Both the position numbers and the translations under genes were made by a program. This document shows positions 1 through 6,341 of a stretch of DNA of 7,779 bases, in pieces. How positions within the stretch are numbered: position 1 is the stretch's first letter; every line of letters starts with the position of its first letter. The DNA lies in the NCBI GenBank assembly GCA_021780275.1, contig JAJXZC010000567.1:1-7779 (forward strand), in the 5' to 3' direction. This stretch comes from Pseudomonadota bacterium (GTDB taxonomy: Bacteria; Pseudomonadota; Alphaproteobacteria; Parvibaculales; Parvibaculaceae). The notes below the pieces were generated by a model. It ran no database searches, was not told the origin of the DNA, and worked only from the letters and a program-made list of their open reading frames with translations.

Positions 1-1127
1 AGTTTTCCTTCATCGGCAACTTGTTGAACGACGCGGCCGATTTCATGGTCAGCGTATGCGAGATAGGCCGCATACACGTCCACTTGACGAATATAGAGCT
101 TCTTTTGCGCATCGCTCAGCGTTTCCCATCGCGGTAACAGACCGTCGGGCCACGGTGTCAGCTTGGCGTCTTGGGGGATGACGCCGAGCCGCTTCTGATT
201 GGCAAAGATCTGGTCGCGCAGCGCATTCCAGCCTTTGTCAAACAGATGCATATCGCTGATTTTCTTAATCCACTCCGGCGTCGGGTGATGGGGCGCATGG
301 GTTGCGCCGGGGACGTAATACAAGAAGAACGGCGTCGATGGATCGATATCGTTCAGCTGATTGAGCCAATGAATCGCATCGTCAGCCATGGCGGTGACGA
401 GGTTCCAGCCGGGATGGTCGAGATAAGGATAGATCGCCGTCGTGTTGCGGAAGAGATTCGGCTGCCACTGGCTCGTGTCGCCGCCGATGAAGCCGTAGAA
501 GTAGTCAAAACCCATACCTGTAGGCCATTGATTGAACGGTCCCACCTGGCTGGCCTGATAGGTTGGCGTATTGTGGTCTTTACCGAACCAAGCGGTACGA
601 TAGCCGTTTTCCTCAAGAATGCGACCGATCGTGGCGGTCTCCCGTGGAATGAGACTGTTGTAGCCCGGATAACCCGTTGATTGCTCCGAGATCACCCCAA
701 AACCCACCGAGTGATGATTTCGCCCTGTAATGAGGGCCGCTCGCGTCGGTGAGCACAGGGCCGTCGAGTGGAAATCCGTATAGCGCAGCCCTTCCGCCGC
801 GATGTGGTCCATTGCCGGCGTGGGAATGACGCCGCCAAACGTGCTGGGCGCGCCAAAGCCAACATCGTCGGTCATGATGAGTAAAATGTTTGGAGCCCCC
901 TTGGGGGGAACGACCCGCGCCGGCCAATAGGGAATCGATTGCGCGGCGTTGAGATTTATTTCGCCTTTGAAAGGCTGCGTCGGAGGCGGCAAATACCGCC
1001 CGTCTATAGTCGTTGTCGCCTGTGGAGAGCCGGGGGTTCCGGAAATTTGCTGTGCGGCAGCCCCGTCAGCCAAAAAGGCAGTCATGACGGCTATGGAAGC
1101 ATTTGCGAGCCAATAACTTGTCTTCAT
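1..1127 (-). CDS. Secreted arylsulfatase, N-terminal 375 codons (C-terminus off the left edge)
   Basis: The frame is open from an ATG at 1127 to the window edge without a stop. The start follows an AGAGGG ribosome-binding site with about 7 bases of spacing. Residues 1-26 look like a Sec signal peptide ending AAA-Q, so the enzyme should act in the periplasm or outside the cell. The sulfatase signature is clear: metal ligands D87-D88 in ILLIMTDDVGFG, and CSPTR at 125-129 followed by AALITGR, where C125 would be converted to formylglycine by a maturation enzyme and R129 supports it. K183 and H185 (FGKDH) and H277 (THAPHH) match the remaining substrate-binding positions of the alkaline-phosphatase superfamily. 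The second metal-binding Asp-Asn pair would lie past the edge. Members of this subtype are, from memory, about 750-800 residues, so roughly half is present. Sulfate-ester hydrolysis is inferred from the family; the substrate is unknown. A few sampled lines give about 50-60% GC, lower than the Sel1 gene in this window. Confidence 0.95.
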   Translation of the reverse strand, partial: MKTSYWLANASIAVMTAFLADGAAAQQISGTPGSPQATTTIDGRYLPPPTQPFKGEINLNAAQSIPYWPARVVPPKGAPNILLIMTDDVGFGAPSTFGGVIPTPAMDHIAAEGLRYTDFHSTALCSPTRAALITGRNHHSVGFGVISEQSTGYPGYNSLIPRETATIGRILEENGYRTAWFGKDHNTPTYQASQVGPFNQWPTGMGFDYFYGFIGGDTSQWQPNLFRNTTAIYPYLDHPGWNLVTAMADDAIHWLNQLNDIDPSTPFFLYYVPGATHAPHHPTPEWIKKISDMHLFDKGWNALRDQIFANQKRLGVIPQDAKLTPWPDGLLPRWETLSDAQKKLYIRQVDVYAAYLAYADHEIGRVVQQVADEGK

Positions 1128-1690
1128 TGAGACGCCCTCTGACGTACAATGAACAAGAACAAATAGCTTTAGCCCCCGAAATCGCCGAGGAACGTTAACA
1201 CCATCGAAGTTCCGCTACAATCGCACCCGCTTCCAGCAATATGTGCCCAGCGATGAAGGGCGAGGTTATAGCGCCGCAAGAGCTTGGCGCAATATCCTAT
1301 AAACCCCTAGACGGACCTGAATGATTGCGAAGCCGTCGAGAGCTGAGCCTGTCGCGCCGGATTTTTTCGGCCAACGGCACGATGGCTTGACGTAAAGCAG
1401 CCCTTCCCGCTTCCGCGCCGGGCCGCATCGCGAAGATCCTCGTCAAACAGAACGCTACTGCCGCCAGTTGCCCGATCTGACCGCTTCTGACGCTTACGAA
1501 TCCCTCGCAAAATCGATGAGAAGGCCAAGGTTTGGCGACGCCATTGTCGCGAGATGGCCCGCGCGGACAAGAAGGCGTGAGCAGACGATTAGAACAAACG
1601 GCTCAAGGCCGAAGGGAATTCCAGCGGCTCAAGCAAATCAAAATACAAGCCTACACGGTCACAGGCCATTGAAAATAAACAGATTTTAGC
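1128..1690. other. Gene-free stretch between tRNA-Trp and the arylsulfatase
   Basis: I could not support any gene in these 563 bases. The open frames present (for example minus 1307-1570 and plus 1468-1689) are short, have no convincing ribosome-binding site and resemble no family I recognise. Sampled lines are about 43-58% GC, below the coding regions to the right. The left end should hold the arylsulfatase promoter, but I see no clear -35/-10 pair. The stretch could be decayed sequence or the edge of an insertion; nothing in it proves either. Confidence 0.5.
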
Positions 1691-1766
1691 TGGCAGGAGA
1701 GGAGGGGCTCGAACCCCCAACCCCCGGTTTTGGAGACCGGTGCTCTACCAATTGAGCTACACTCCT
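1691..1766 (-). tRNA. trnW: tRNA-Trp (anticodon CCA)
   Basis: Read on the minus strand, this folds as a full cloverleaf. The acceptor stem starts AGGAGTG and pairs with CTCTCCT, with one U-U mismatch. The D arm contains GTAGCTCAATTGGTAGAGC. The anticodon stem is CCGGT/ACCGG around the loop CTCCAAA, giving anticodon CCA (complement of plus 1731-1733). The T arm has TTCGAGC, the discriminator is G, and CCA is encoded (1691-1693). Length is 76 nt with CCA. It supplies tryptophan for translation. In many bacteria tRNA-Trp lies just upstream of secE-nusG; here the downstream side leads instead to a gene-free stretch and an arylsulfatase. Confidence 0.96.
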
Positions 1767-1775
1767 AGCGCCCCC

Positions 1776-1805
1776 GTATTAGCCGCAGGCGGCCCGTTAA
1801 AGCAA
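1776..1805 (-). promoter_or_regulatory. Putative sigma70-type promoter for tRNA-Trp
   Basis: On the minus strand, TTGCTT (1805-1800) and TAATAC (1781-1776) are separated by 18 bases. The -10 box ends 9 bases before the first tRNA base, so transcription would begin right at the mature 5' end, followed by a GC-rich stretch typical of stable-RNA genes. This is a pattern match only. Confidence 0.45.
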
Positions 1806-1856
1806 GCGGCCGATGCGCGTGGGCGCCACCCGTCTTCCCAAAGCGGACTGCCGGCC

Positions 1857-1862
1857 TATAAT
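1857..1862 (+). promoter_or_regulatory. Putative -10 box upstream of the exported YHS-like gene
   Basis: A perfect TATAAT lies 30 bases before the ATG at 1893. The matching -35 position (about 1833-1839) is poor (TCTTCC). It is a plausible promoter for the gene at 1893 and divergent from the tRNA-Trp promoter. Confidence 0.4.
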
Positions 1863-1892
1863 TGCATTCAGCTCGATCGACCGGAGGCTCTG

Positions 1893-2327
1893 ATGGCAGA
1901 AAAGACCGTGGCGTTCGCCCTGACGTCTTTGCTGGGCGCCGTCGCGATTCTGGCTGCGCTGGGCGGCGCCATGGCGCAAAGCGCCGGCGCGGCGTCCGAC
2001 GCTCAAACCTTGCAGGCGCGTAACGACGACATGGCCGATACGGTGCAAGACCCGCGCATCGCCAAGGCACGAAAGTCCGGCACCGGCATTTGGAAATGGG
2101 TCGTGCCGCCGGTGAAAATGAAGGGCGGTTTCGACGATCACGATCCGATCGGCCTCGTGGCCGGCAAGCTGATTCCGGCCGATTGTTCGATCAACTGGAC
2201 CGACCCGGACACGCACAAGCTCTATTGCTTCACCAGCGCCACGTCGCTCGTCTATTTCTTGAACGCGCCGCATAGCTATTTGTCGCGGGCAGAAAAGAGC
2301 TGGCAGGCGCTGAAAGGGACGAGCTAG
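1893..2327 (+). CDS. Small exported protein with a YHS-like C-terminal region
   Basis: 144 residues. I chose the ATG at 1893 because CGGAGG sits 5 bases upstream and the product then opens with a signal peptide (about residues 1-28, hydrophobic core ALTSLLGAVAILAALGG, likely cut after AMA). The frame stays open further upstream, but that would read through the tRNA gene. The C-terminal half (about 83-138) has DPIGLVAG at 84-91, C98 and C112, then YCFTSATSLVYFLNAPHSYL at 111-130. That last pattern resembles the end of YHS domains, where a Y-x-F-C-S-x-x-C-x-x-x-F-x-x-x-P-x-x-Y-L stretch binds or carries metal. Most metal-binding cysteines of a standard YHS domain are missing here. The mature protein should be periplasmic. 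The function is unknown and the YHS relation is an inference from the pattern. It is convergent with the YbjQ-like gene and their stop codons overlap. Confidence 0.8.
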   Translation: MAEKTVAFALTSLLGAVAILAALGGAMAQSAGAASDAQTLQARNDDMADTVQDPRIAKARKSGTGIWKWVVPPVKMKGGFDDHDPIGLVAGKLIPADCSINWTDPDTHKLYCFTSATSLVYFLNAPHSYLSRAEKSWQALKGTS

Positions 2328-2644
2328 ACCGGCTCGACCCAGACGGCTGTCCCGTAAGCCAAGACCTCGGTGATGCCATCGGTGATCTCATTGGCGTCAT
2401 AGCGCATGCCGACGACGGCATTGGCGCCGCCCTGGCTCGCATGTTCGCACATATGGTCGAAGGCCTCCTGCCGCGCCGTCTCGGCAAGATGGACGAACGC
2501 GCTGATCTGGCCACCGAAGAGCGATTGCAAGCCGCCGACGAAATTGCCGACGACGCTGCGCGAACGCACGGTAATGCCGCGCACGAGACCGAGATGGCGG
2601 ACAATCCGATAGCCTGCAATATCGTTGGTCGTCGCGACGATCAT
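2324..2644 (-). CDS. UPF0145/YbjQ-family protein (putative heavy-metal-binding domain)
   Basis: 106 residues, the usual length for this family. The start ATG at 2644 has AGGAG about 8 bases upstream, and MIVATTNDIAGYRIV matches the family's normal N-terminus, so the longer in-frame extension to 2920 is not used. Family hallmarks are visible: GLVRGITVRSRS at about 19-30, a glycine-rich GNFVGGLQSLFGG, an acidic and helical centre with AR-EA-DHM, and GANAVVGMRYD at about 73-83 followed by EVLAYGTAV. The family forms small cytoplasmic oligomers. The heavy-metal label comes from family annotation and no specific activity is established, so I give none. There is no signal peptide. The stop TAG shares CTAG with the stop of the convergent plus-strand gene. 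The 66-residue peptide gene lies 109 bases upstream on the same strand, with a strong hairpin between them. Confidence 0.93.
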   Translation of the reverse strand: MIVATTNDIAGYRIVRHLGLVRGITVRSRSVVGNFVGGLQSLFGGQISAFVHLAETARQEAFDHMCEHASQGGANAVVGMRYDANEITDGITEVLAYGTAVWVEPV

Positions 2645-2665
2645 GCCCCCGCTCCTACGCTTGGA

Positions 2666-2695
2666 AAATCTGGAAGGATCAAATCTGGAAGGGTC
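2666..2695. repeat. 15-bp tandem duplication
   Basis: Two adjacent units, 2666-2680 and 2681-2695, are AAATCTGGAAGG followed by ATC or GTC, with one mismatch. They lie between the ribosome-binding site of the YbjQ-like gene and the hairpin at 2700-2726. This is probably a small replication-slippage duplication. Confidence 0.7.
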
Positions 2696-2699
2696 AAAG

Positions 2700-2726
2700 G
2701 AGAGGACGCGCCGAGCGCGCCCTCCC
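2700..2726 (-). terminator. Strong hairpin between the 66-aa peptide gene and the YbjQ-like gene
   Basis: Transcribed on the minus strand, arms 2726-2715 and 2711-2700 form a 12-bp stem closed by a 3-base loop (TCG). Two positions are G-U pairs in the minus-strand RNA but would be A-C mismatches in a plus-strand RNA, so the structure favours minus-strand transcription. Only a short run of three T follows, so it may be a weak intrinsic terminator, an attenuator, or a stem that stabilises the mRNA 3' end of the upstream gene. Confidence 0.55.
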
Positions 2727-2753
2727 GGATCGCAAATTGCAACTTGCTCTGGC

Positions 2754-2954
2754 TTACCAGCAGCGCCGATGAACCCAGCAGCGTCCGTGTTCGCACCAAC
2801 GATGGACGCGGCACCAATGCGCCTTGCTGATCGGCGCACTGAAGTTGGATGCGCCGCTGATCGCCGCGCCGGCGGCCGGCGCCGCCAACACGTCGGAAGT
2901 TCCTGCCAAGCCGAGTACAATCGCAGCGGCCGCTGCCAGCAATGTGATTTTCAT
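2754..2954 (-). CDS. Small exported His/Cys-tailed peptide
   Basis: 66 residues. The ATG at 2954 is preceded by GGGGAG at about 5 bases. Residues 1-25 form a good signal peptide (MKITLLAAAAAIVLGLAG, then a likely cut near LAA-P), followed by a Gly/Ala/Ser linker. The tail (46-66) alternates His and Cys: H46, C48, H51, C54, H56, C59, H62, C65, with several Trp and Arg. Such a pattern can bind transition metals or form two disulfides in the periplasm; either is inference. I recall similar short exported Cys/Trp/His-rich proteins in rhizobia and their relatives, without an assigned function. The gene lies upstream of a YbjQ-family gene and could share its transcript, unless the hairpin at 2700-2726 ends transcription. 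Confidence 0.82.
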   Translation of the reverse strand: MKITLLAAAAAIVLGLAGTSDVLAAPAAGAAISGASNFSAPISKAHWCRVHRWCEHGRCWVHRRCW

Positions 2955-2987
2955 GGATCTCCCCAGACGAATGGAGCAAGCGAAACC

Positions 2988-3007
2988 GAACCGTCAGTGG
3001 ACGGTTC
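2988..3007. promoter_or_regulatory. 8-bp perfect inverted repeat upstream of the His/Cys peptide gene
   Basis: GAACCGTC and GACGGTTC flank a 4-base spacer (AGTG), 33 bases upstream of the start codon at 2954. It could be a repressor operator or a hairpin in the 5' leader. No nearby promoter elements are clear enough to decide. Confidence 0.4.
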
Positions 3008-3319
3008 TCGCCCTCGCAGCGATCTCAGATAACCGGAAAATTTCGTTCCGAACTGTCTGAAGATCCGCCTTTCTCCGGATAGCACTTTGCCAGGAAAATG
3101 TAACCACGCGGCCCGGTCTTCGATCACCCGGCGTGCGCGACCGCACCCGCACCGCTGGTTGTCTGCATGCCGCAAGACGCAATGACAAAAGCGCGACGGC
3201 GATGACTGCACGATCGCTGTTGAGACACGATCCGCGAAAGGCGCGCCTCCCGTTTTGCTTGGCGAATCTTGGCAAAGCTCAGACGGTGCATTATTTCATC
3301 GTGCCTCACCCGCGTTCGA

Positions 3320-3349
3320 TTGATGAAATCGTTTCCGCAAACTTATAAG
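3320..3349 (+). promoter_or_regulatory. Putative promoter of the Sel1-repeat gene
   Basis: TTGATG (3320-3325) and TATAAG (3344-3349) are 18 bases apart, close to sigma70 consensus. Transcription would start near 3356, giving a leader of about 54 bases before the ATG at 3410. If correct, the upstream in-frame ATGs at 3269 and 3326 lie before the transcription start. Confidence 0.45.
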
Positions 3350-3409
3350 ACATCGCTCGAACCAGCCGACCGTCACCCATTCGCCAACGGCTTCACCAAG
3401 GCTTCGCAA

Positions 3410-5881
3410 ATGTTCAAAGCGCACGGTTCCGCTCCCGCGTCGGGTCTCGCGATCGCCGGTTTCAGGTCCGGTTTGGCCGCGCTTTGTCTTTTCGCGTCTC
3501 TGCCCGCCTCTGCCGATGCGTTGCAGGACGGCGCCGCCGCCTATAGCCGTGGCGATTATGCCGAGGCGCTCAAATTTCTGAAGCCGCTGGCGGAGCGCGG
3601 CGATGCCTATGCCGAGATGACCTTGGGTCTCCTCTATGCCAAAGGCCAGGGCGTGCCGCAGGACGATGCGCAAGCCGCGGCCTGGTATCGCAAGGCGGCG
3701 GACAAGGGCAATTCCTTCGCGCAAGTCAATCTCGGACTTTTCTATGCCGAAGGCCGCGGCATGGGCCGGGATTATGCCGAAGCGGCCAAGTGGTATCGCA
3801 AGGCCGCCGACCAGGGCGTTGCCTTCGCCGCCGGCAGCCTCGGCCTGCTCTATGCCAAGGGCCAGGGCGTCAAGCAGGATTATGCCGAAGCAGCGAAATG
3901 GTACCGCGTGGCCGCCGAGAAGGGCGATGTCGCGGCGGCAGTCAATCTCGCCTCGCTCTATCTGAGCGGGACGGGCGTGGCAAAGAGCGATCAAGAGGCC
4001 GCCGTCTGGCTGCGCAAGGCGGCCGACAAGGGCAATGTTTATGCGCAATCGATGCTCGCCTCTCTGTTGAGCCAGGGCCGCGGCGTCAAACAGGATTATG
4101 CGGCAGCCGCGGCGCTCTTCCGCAAAGCGGCGGCACAAGGCGACGTGACGGCCGAAACCCGCCTCGCCGATCTGCTCGCGGCCGGCACCGGCGTTACGAA
4201 AGACGAAGCTGGCGCGCTGGCGCTCTATCGGAAGGCCGCGGCGCAAGGCAGTCTTTACGCGCAAAGCCTGCTCGGCGACATCTACGCCGAGGGCCGCGGC
4301 GTCGCGCCGGATGAAGCCGAAGCTGCCAATTGGTATCGCAAGGCTGCCGCGGGCGGCGATGCCGCCGCGCAAGTGCGTCTCGGGCTCCTCACACTTCAGG
4401 GCCGTGGCGTCGCGAAAGACGATGCGCAGGCGGCAGGCTGGTTCGAGAAGGCGGCGGCGCAAGGCGAGCGTGCCGCCGAGAGCCATCTCGCGCAGCTTTA
4501 TGCTGAAGGCCGCGGCGTGCCGAGAGATCTTGCCAAGGCGGCCGATCTCGCTCGCAGGGCCGCCGATAAGGGCGACCTCGCCTCGCAAGTCAATCTCGCC
4601 ATTCTGCTCGCACAAGGCGGCCCTGGACTGACCCAGGATTATGCGCAGGCGGCCGGGCTCTTCCGCAAGGCGGCAGAGCGCGGCGATACCGTCGCCGAAA
4701 GCAATCTCGGCCATCTTTATGCCGCCGGCCTCGGCGTGCCGAAGGATTTGGCGCAGGCGGCAGGCTGGTATCGCAAAGCCGCCGATCAGGGCGATCTTTT
4801 CGCGATGCTTGCCCTCGCGCGTGCTTATGAGACGGGGGCCGGCGTTGCCGAGGATTTGGCGCAGGCCGCGGCCTGGTATCGTAAGGCCGCCGACAAGGGC
4901 AATGCCGGCGCGCAAAGCAAGCTCGGCGCGCTTTATGCGCAAGGCCGCGGGGTCCCGCGGGATTTCACGCAGGCGGTCGCCTGGTATCGCAAGGCCGCTG
5001 AGCAGGGCGATGTGGTGGCAGAGGCCAACCTCGGCCTGCTGCTGGCGAAGGGCGAGGGCGTCAAACAGGATTATGCCGCGGCTGCGGATTGGTATCGCAA
5101 AGCCGCGGCGCAAGGCGACACCTTCGCCGCCTCGAGCCTCGGCCTGCTTTATCAGCACGGCCTGGGCGTGACGCGGGACGATGCGCAAGCCGCCGAATGG
5201 TATCGCAAAGCGGCCGACAAGGGCGATGCAGCGGCCGCGCTCAACCTCGCCCTGCTCTACGCTAAGGGCCAAGGCGTCAAGCAGGATTTCGTTGCCGCCG
5301 CCGCCTATTATCGCAAGGCCGCCGATCGCGGCCTCGTCACGGCGCAGGTGGCGCTCGGCCAGCTTTATGAGAAGGGCCGCGGCGTCAAGCAGGACTATGC
5401 GCAAGCGGCAGACTGGTATCGCAAAGCCGCGGCGCACGGGAACGTCTTCGCCCAGAGCCTGCTAGGCCTGTTCTATGCCAAGGGCCAAGGTGTGAAACAG
5501 GATTATGCCGCCGCTGCCGATTGGTATCGCAAGGCTGCGGATCAAGGCGATCTCTTTGCCGAGACCGGCCTTGCGCTGCTCTATGCCAAAGGCGAGGGCG
5601 TCAAACAGGATTTCAGCCAAGCGGCGAAATGGTACGCCAAGGCGGCGGCGCGCGGCGACGCCTTCGCGCAAAGCAACCTCGGCTTGCTTTACGCCAACGG
5701 CCTGGGCGTCAAGCAGGACTCCGTCGAGGCCTATAAATGGTTCGACCTTGCCGCCAACCATGGCCCGGCCGACAACCGCGCGACCGCTCGAAGCAATCGC
5801 GACATCATGGCGGATAAATTGACCGCAGCGCAGATCAAACAGGCGCGCGACCGCGCCGCCGCATGGAAACCGGCGCCTTAG
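3410..5881 (+). CDS. Exported Sel1-like repeat protein (about 20 repeats)
   Basis: 823 residues from the ATG at 3410. This start gives a clean signal peptide (hydrophobic stretch GLAALCLFASLPASA, predicted cut after ASA near residue 35). The earlier in-frame ATGs put 47 polar residues ahead of it and have no ribosome-binding site; the site at 3410 is itself weak. After a TPR-like half-motif (about 36-65) come 20 consecutive repeats from residue 66 to about 786, nearly all 36 residues, with consensus A-x-x-x-L-G-x-L-Y-x-x-G-x-G-V-x-x-D-x-x-x-A-x-x-W-Y-R-K-A-A-x-x-G. This is the Sel1-like (TPR-related) helical repeat, which forms a solenoid for protein-protein contacts. Repeat 10 has one extra residue (GGPGLTQD). 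A charged helical C-terminal cap follows. I see no cysteine in the mature part and no lipobox. It is probably a periplasmic or secreted scaffold; the partner is unknown. Confidence 0.93.
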   Translation: MFKAHGSAPASGLAIAGFRSGLAALCLFASLPASADALQDGAAAYSRGDYAEALKFLKPLAERGDAYAEMTLGLLYAKGQGVPQDDAQAAAWYRKAADKGNSFAQVNLGLFYAEGRGMGRDYAEAAKWYRKAADQGVAFAAGSLGLLYAKGQGVKQDYAEAAKWYRVAAEKGDVAAAVNLASLYLSGTGVAKSDQEAAVWLRKAADKGNVYAQSMLASLLSQGRGVKQDYAAAAALFRKAAAQGDVTAETRLADLLAAGTGVTKDEAGALALYRKAAAQGSLYAQSLLGDIYAEGRGVAPDEAEAANWYRKAAAGGDAAAQVRLGLLTLQGRGVAKDDAQAAGWFEKAAAQGERAAESHLAQLYAEGRGVPRDLAKAADLARRAADKGDLASQVNLAILLAQGGPGLTQDYAQAAGLFRKAAERGDTVAESNLGHLYAAGLGVPKDLAQAAGWYRKAADQGDLFAMLALARAYETGAGVAEDLAQAAAWYRKAADKGNAGAQSKLGALYAQGRGVPRDFTQAVAWYRKAAEQGDVVAEANLGLLLAKGEGVKQDYAAAADWYRKAAAQGDTFAASSLGLLYQHGLGVTRDDAQAAEWYRKAADKGDAAAALNLALLYAKGQGVKQDFVAAAAYYRKAADRGLVTAQVALGQLYEKGRGVKQDYAQAADWYRKAAAHGNVFAQSLLGLFYAKGQGVKQDYAAAADWYRKAADQGDLFAETGLALLYAKGEGVKQDFSQAAKWYAKAAARGDAFAQSNLGLLYANGLGVKQDSVEAYKWFDLAANHGPADNRATARSNRDIMADKLTAAQIKQARDRAAAWKPAP
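3605..5767 (+). repeat. In-gene array of 20 Sel1-like repeats (108-bp period)
   Basis: The repeat units follow a 108-bp period, with one 111-bp unit (repeat 10). Units are similar in protein sequence but differ at many third codon positions, so the array is old and kept by selection rather than freshly duplicated. Units 14-20 mostly share a KQD turn and units 9-13 mostly PRD or PKD, hinting at block-wise growth. Confidence 0.9.
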
Positions 5882-5893
5882 CGGACCGGTTTC
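5866..5893. terminator. Inverted repeat spanning the stop codon of the Sel1-repeat gene
   Basis: GAAACCGG (5866-5873) and CCGGTTTC (5886-5893) form a perfect 8-bp stem; the loop carries the TAG stop (5879-5881) and can add three inner pairs. It lies between two convergent genes and could act on both transcripts, but neither side has a real T-tract, so intrinsic termination is only possible. Confidence 0.35.
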
Positions 5894-5914
5894 TACACGC
5901 GCGAGAGCGGCGGC

Positions 5915-6172
5915 TCAGGCGCTTCGCCGGACAAGCCGCCAAAGCGCGATCAGGATACAGGCGCCGATAAATCCTGCGATGAGATAGCCGAGCCAGCCCC
6001 CCAGCGCGACACCGAACAGTCCGAGCAACCAACTGGCCACCGCAGCGCCGACGATGCCGAGAATGATATTGGTGATGATGCCGGTGCCGGACCCCATGAA
6101 CATTTCGGCGAACCAGCCCGCGAAACCCCCGATGATAATGGCGCCGATCCAGCCGATTTGTGCGTTATGCAT
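5915..6172 (-). CDS. GlsB/YeaQ/YmgE-family stress-response membrane protein
   Basis: 85 residues, the normal size for this family (also called transglycosylase-associated proteins, although no enzymatic activity is established). The ATG at 6172 has AGGAG about 8 bases upstream. Three hydrophobic, glycine-rich segments are visible at about 6-22, 31-51 and 54-78, with the family-typical GGFAGWFAEMFMGSGTG turn after the first helix and a conserved pattern of NIILGIVGAAVASWLLG in the second. The protein ends in a short basic tail (RLVRRSA). It should sit in the inner membrane. Members are often induced by acid, osmotic or general stress; I found no convincing general-stress sigma-factor promoter upstream. 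It is convergent with the Sel1-repeat gene, with 33 bases between the stops. Confidence 0.93.
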   Translation of the reverse strand: MHNAQIGWIGAIIIGGFAGWFAEMFMGSGTGIITNIILGIVGAAVASWLLGLFGVALGGWLGYLIAGFIGACILIALWRLVRRSA

Positions 6173-6341
6173 CGAATGCTCCTGTCGTTAGACACGTCGA
6201 GAGGCTAATTCTACGAACGCAAGATGAGCGGTGAATGACTGAAATCGATTTGGTGCGTGCGCGTCACCGCTGACATAGACGCCGGCGGCTCCGGGGCGCG
6301 ACTGGGATCGCTGAGCTCACTTGGCCTTTGCGGAGCGATGC

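Larger units (their letters stand above)
2955..3409. other. Divergent intergenic region between the His/Cys peptide and Sel1-repeat genes
   Basis: These 455 bases separate two divergently oriented genes, so control elements for both should be here. Visible items are the inverted repeat at 2988-3007, a weaker one at about 3034-3050 (CGGAA...TTCCG) and a promoter-like pair at 3320-3349. Short frames exist on both strands but lack ribosome-binding sites and recognisable domains, so I do not call a gene. Confidence 0.5.

Noticed and set aside
1797..2273. 158-residue open frame antisense to the YHS-like gene
   Set aside because: The plus-strand frame has a signal peptide and a ribosome-binding site; the antisense frame is Arg-rich with no domain.
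2645..2920. N-terminal extension of the YbjQ-like protein
   Set aside because: The ATG at 2644 has a good ribosome-binding site and matches the family's N-terminus; the extension overlaps the 66-residue peptide gene and the hairpin and is low-complexity.
3269..3409. Upstream in-frame starts (3269 and 3326) for the Sel1-repeat protein
   Set aside because: They would put 47 or 28 mostly polar residues before the signal peptide, lack ribosome-binding sites, and lie before the best promoter-like pair.
3410..3520. Lipoprotein signal in the Sel1-repeat protein
   Set aside because: The only cysteine in the leader is preceded by Leu (AALC), which does not fit a lipobox; cutting after ASA fits better.
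3296..5437. 713-residue open frame antisense to the Sel1-repeat gene
   Set aside because: It mirrors the 36-residue period of the coding strand, has no ribosome-binding site or recognisable domain, and follows from GC-rich codon use in a repetitive gene. The plus frame encodes a clear Sel1 array.
3605..5767. CRISPR-like or satellite interpretation of the regular repeats
   Set aside because: The 108-bp period is an exact codon multiple, lies wholly in one reading frame, and varies at third positions, as expected for protein repeats.
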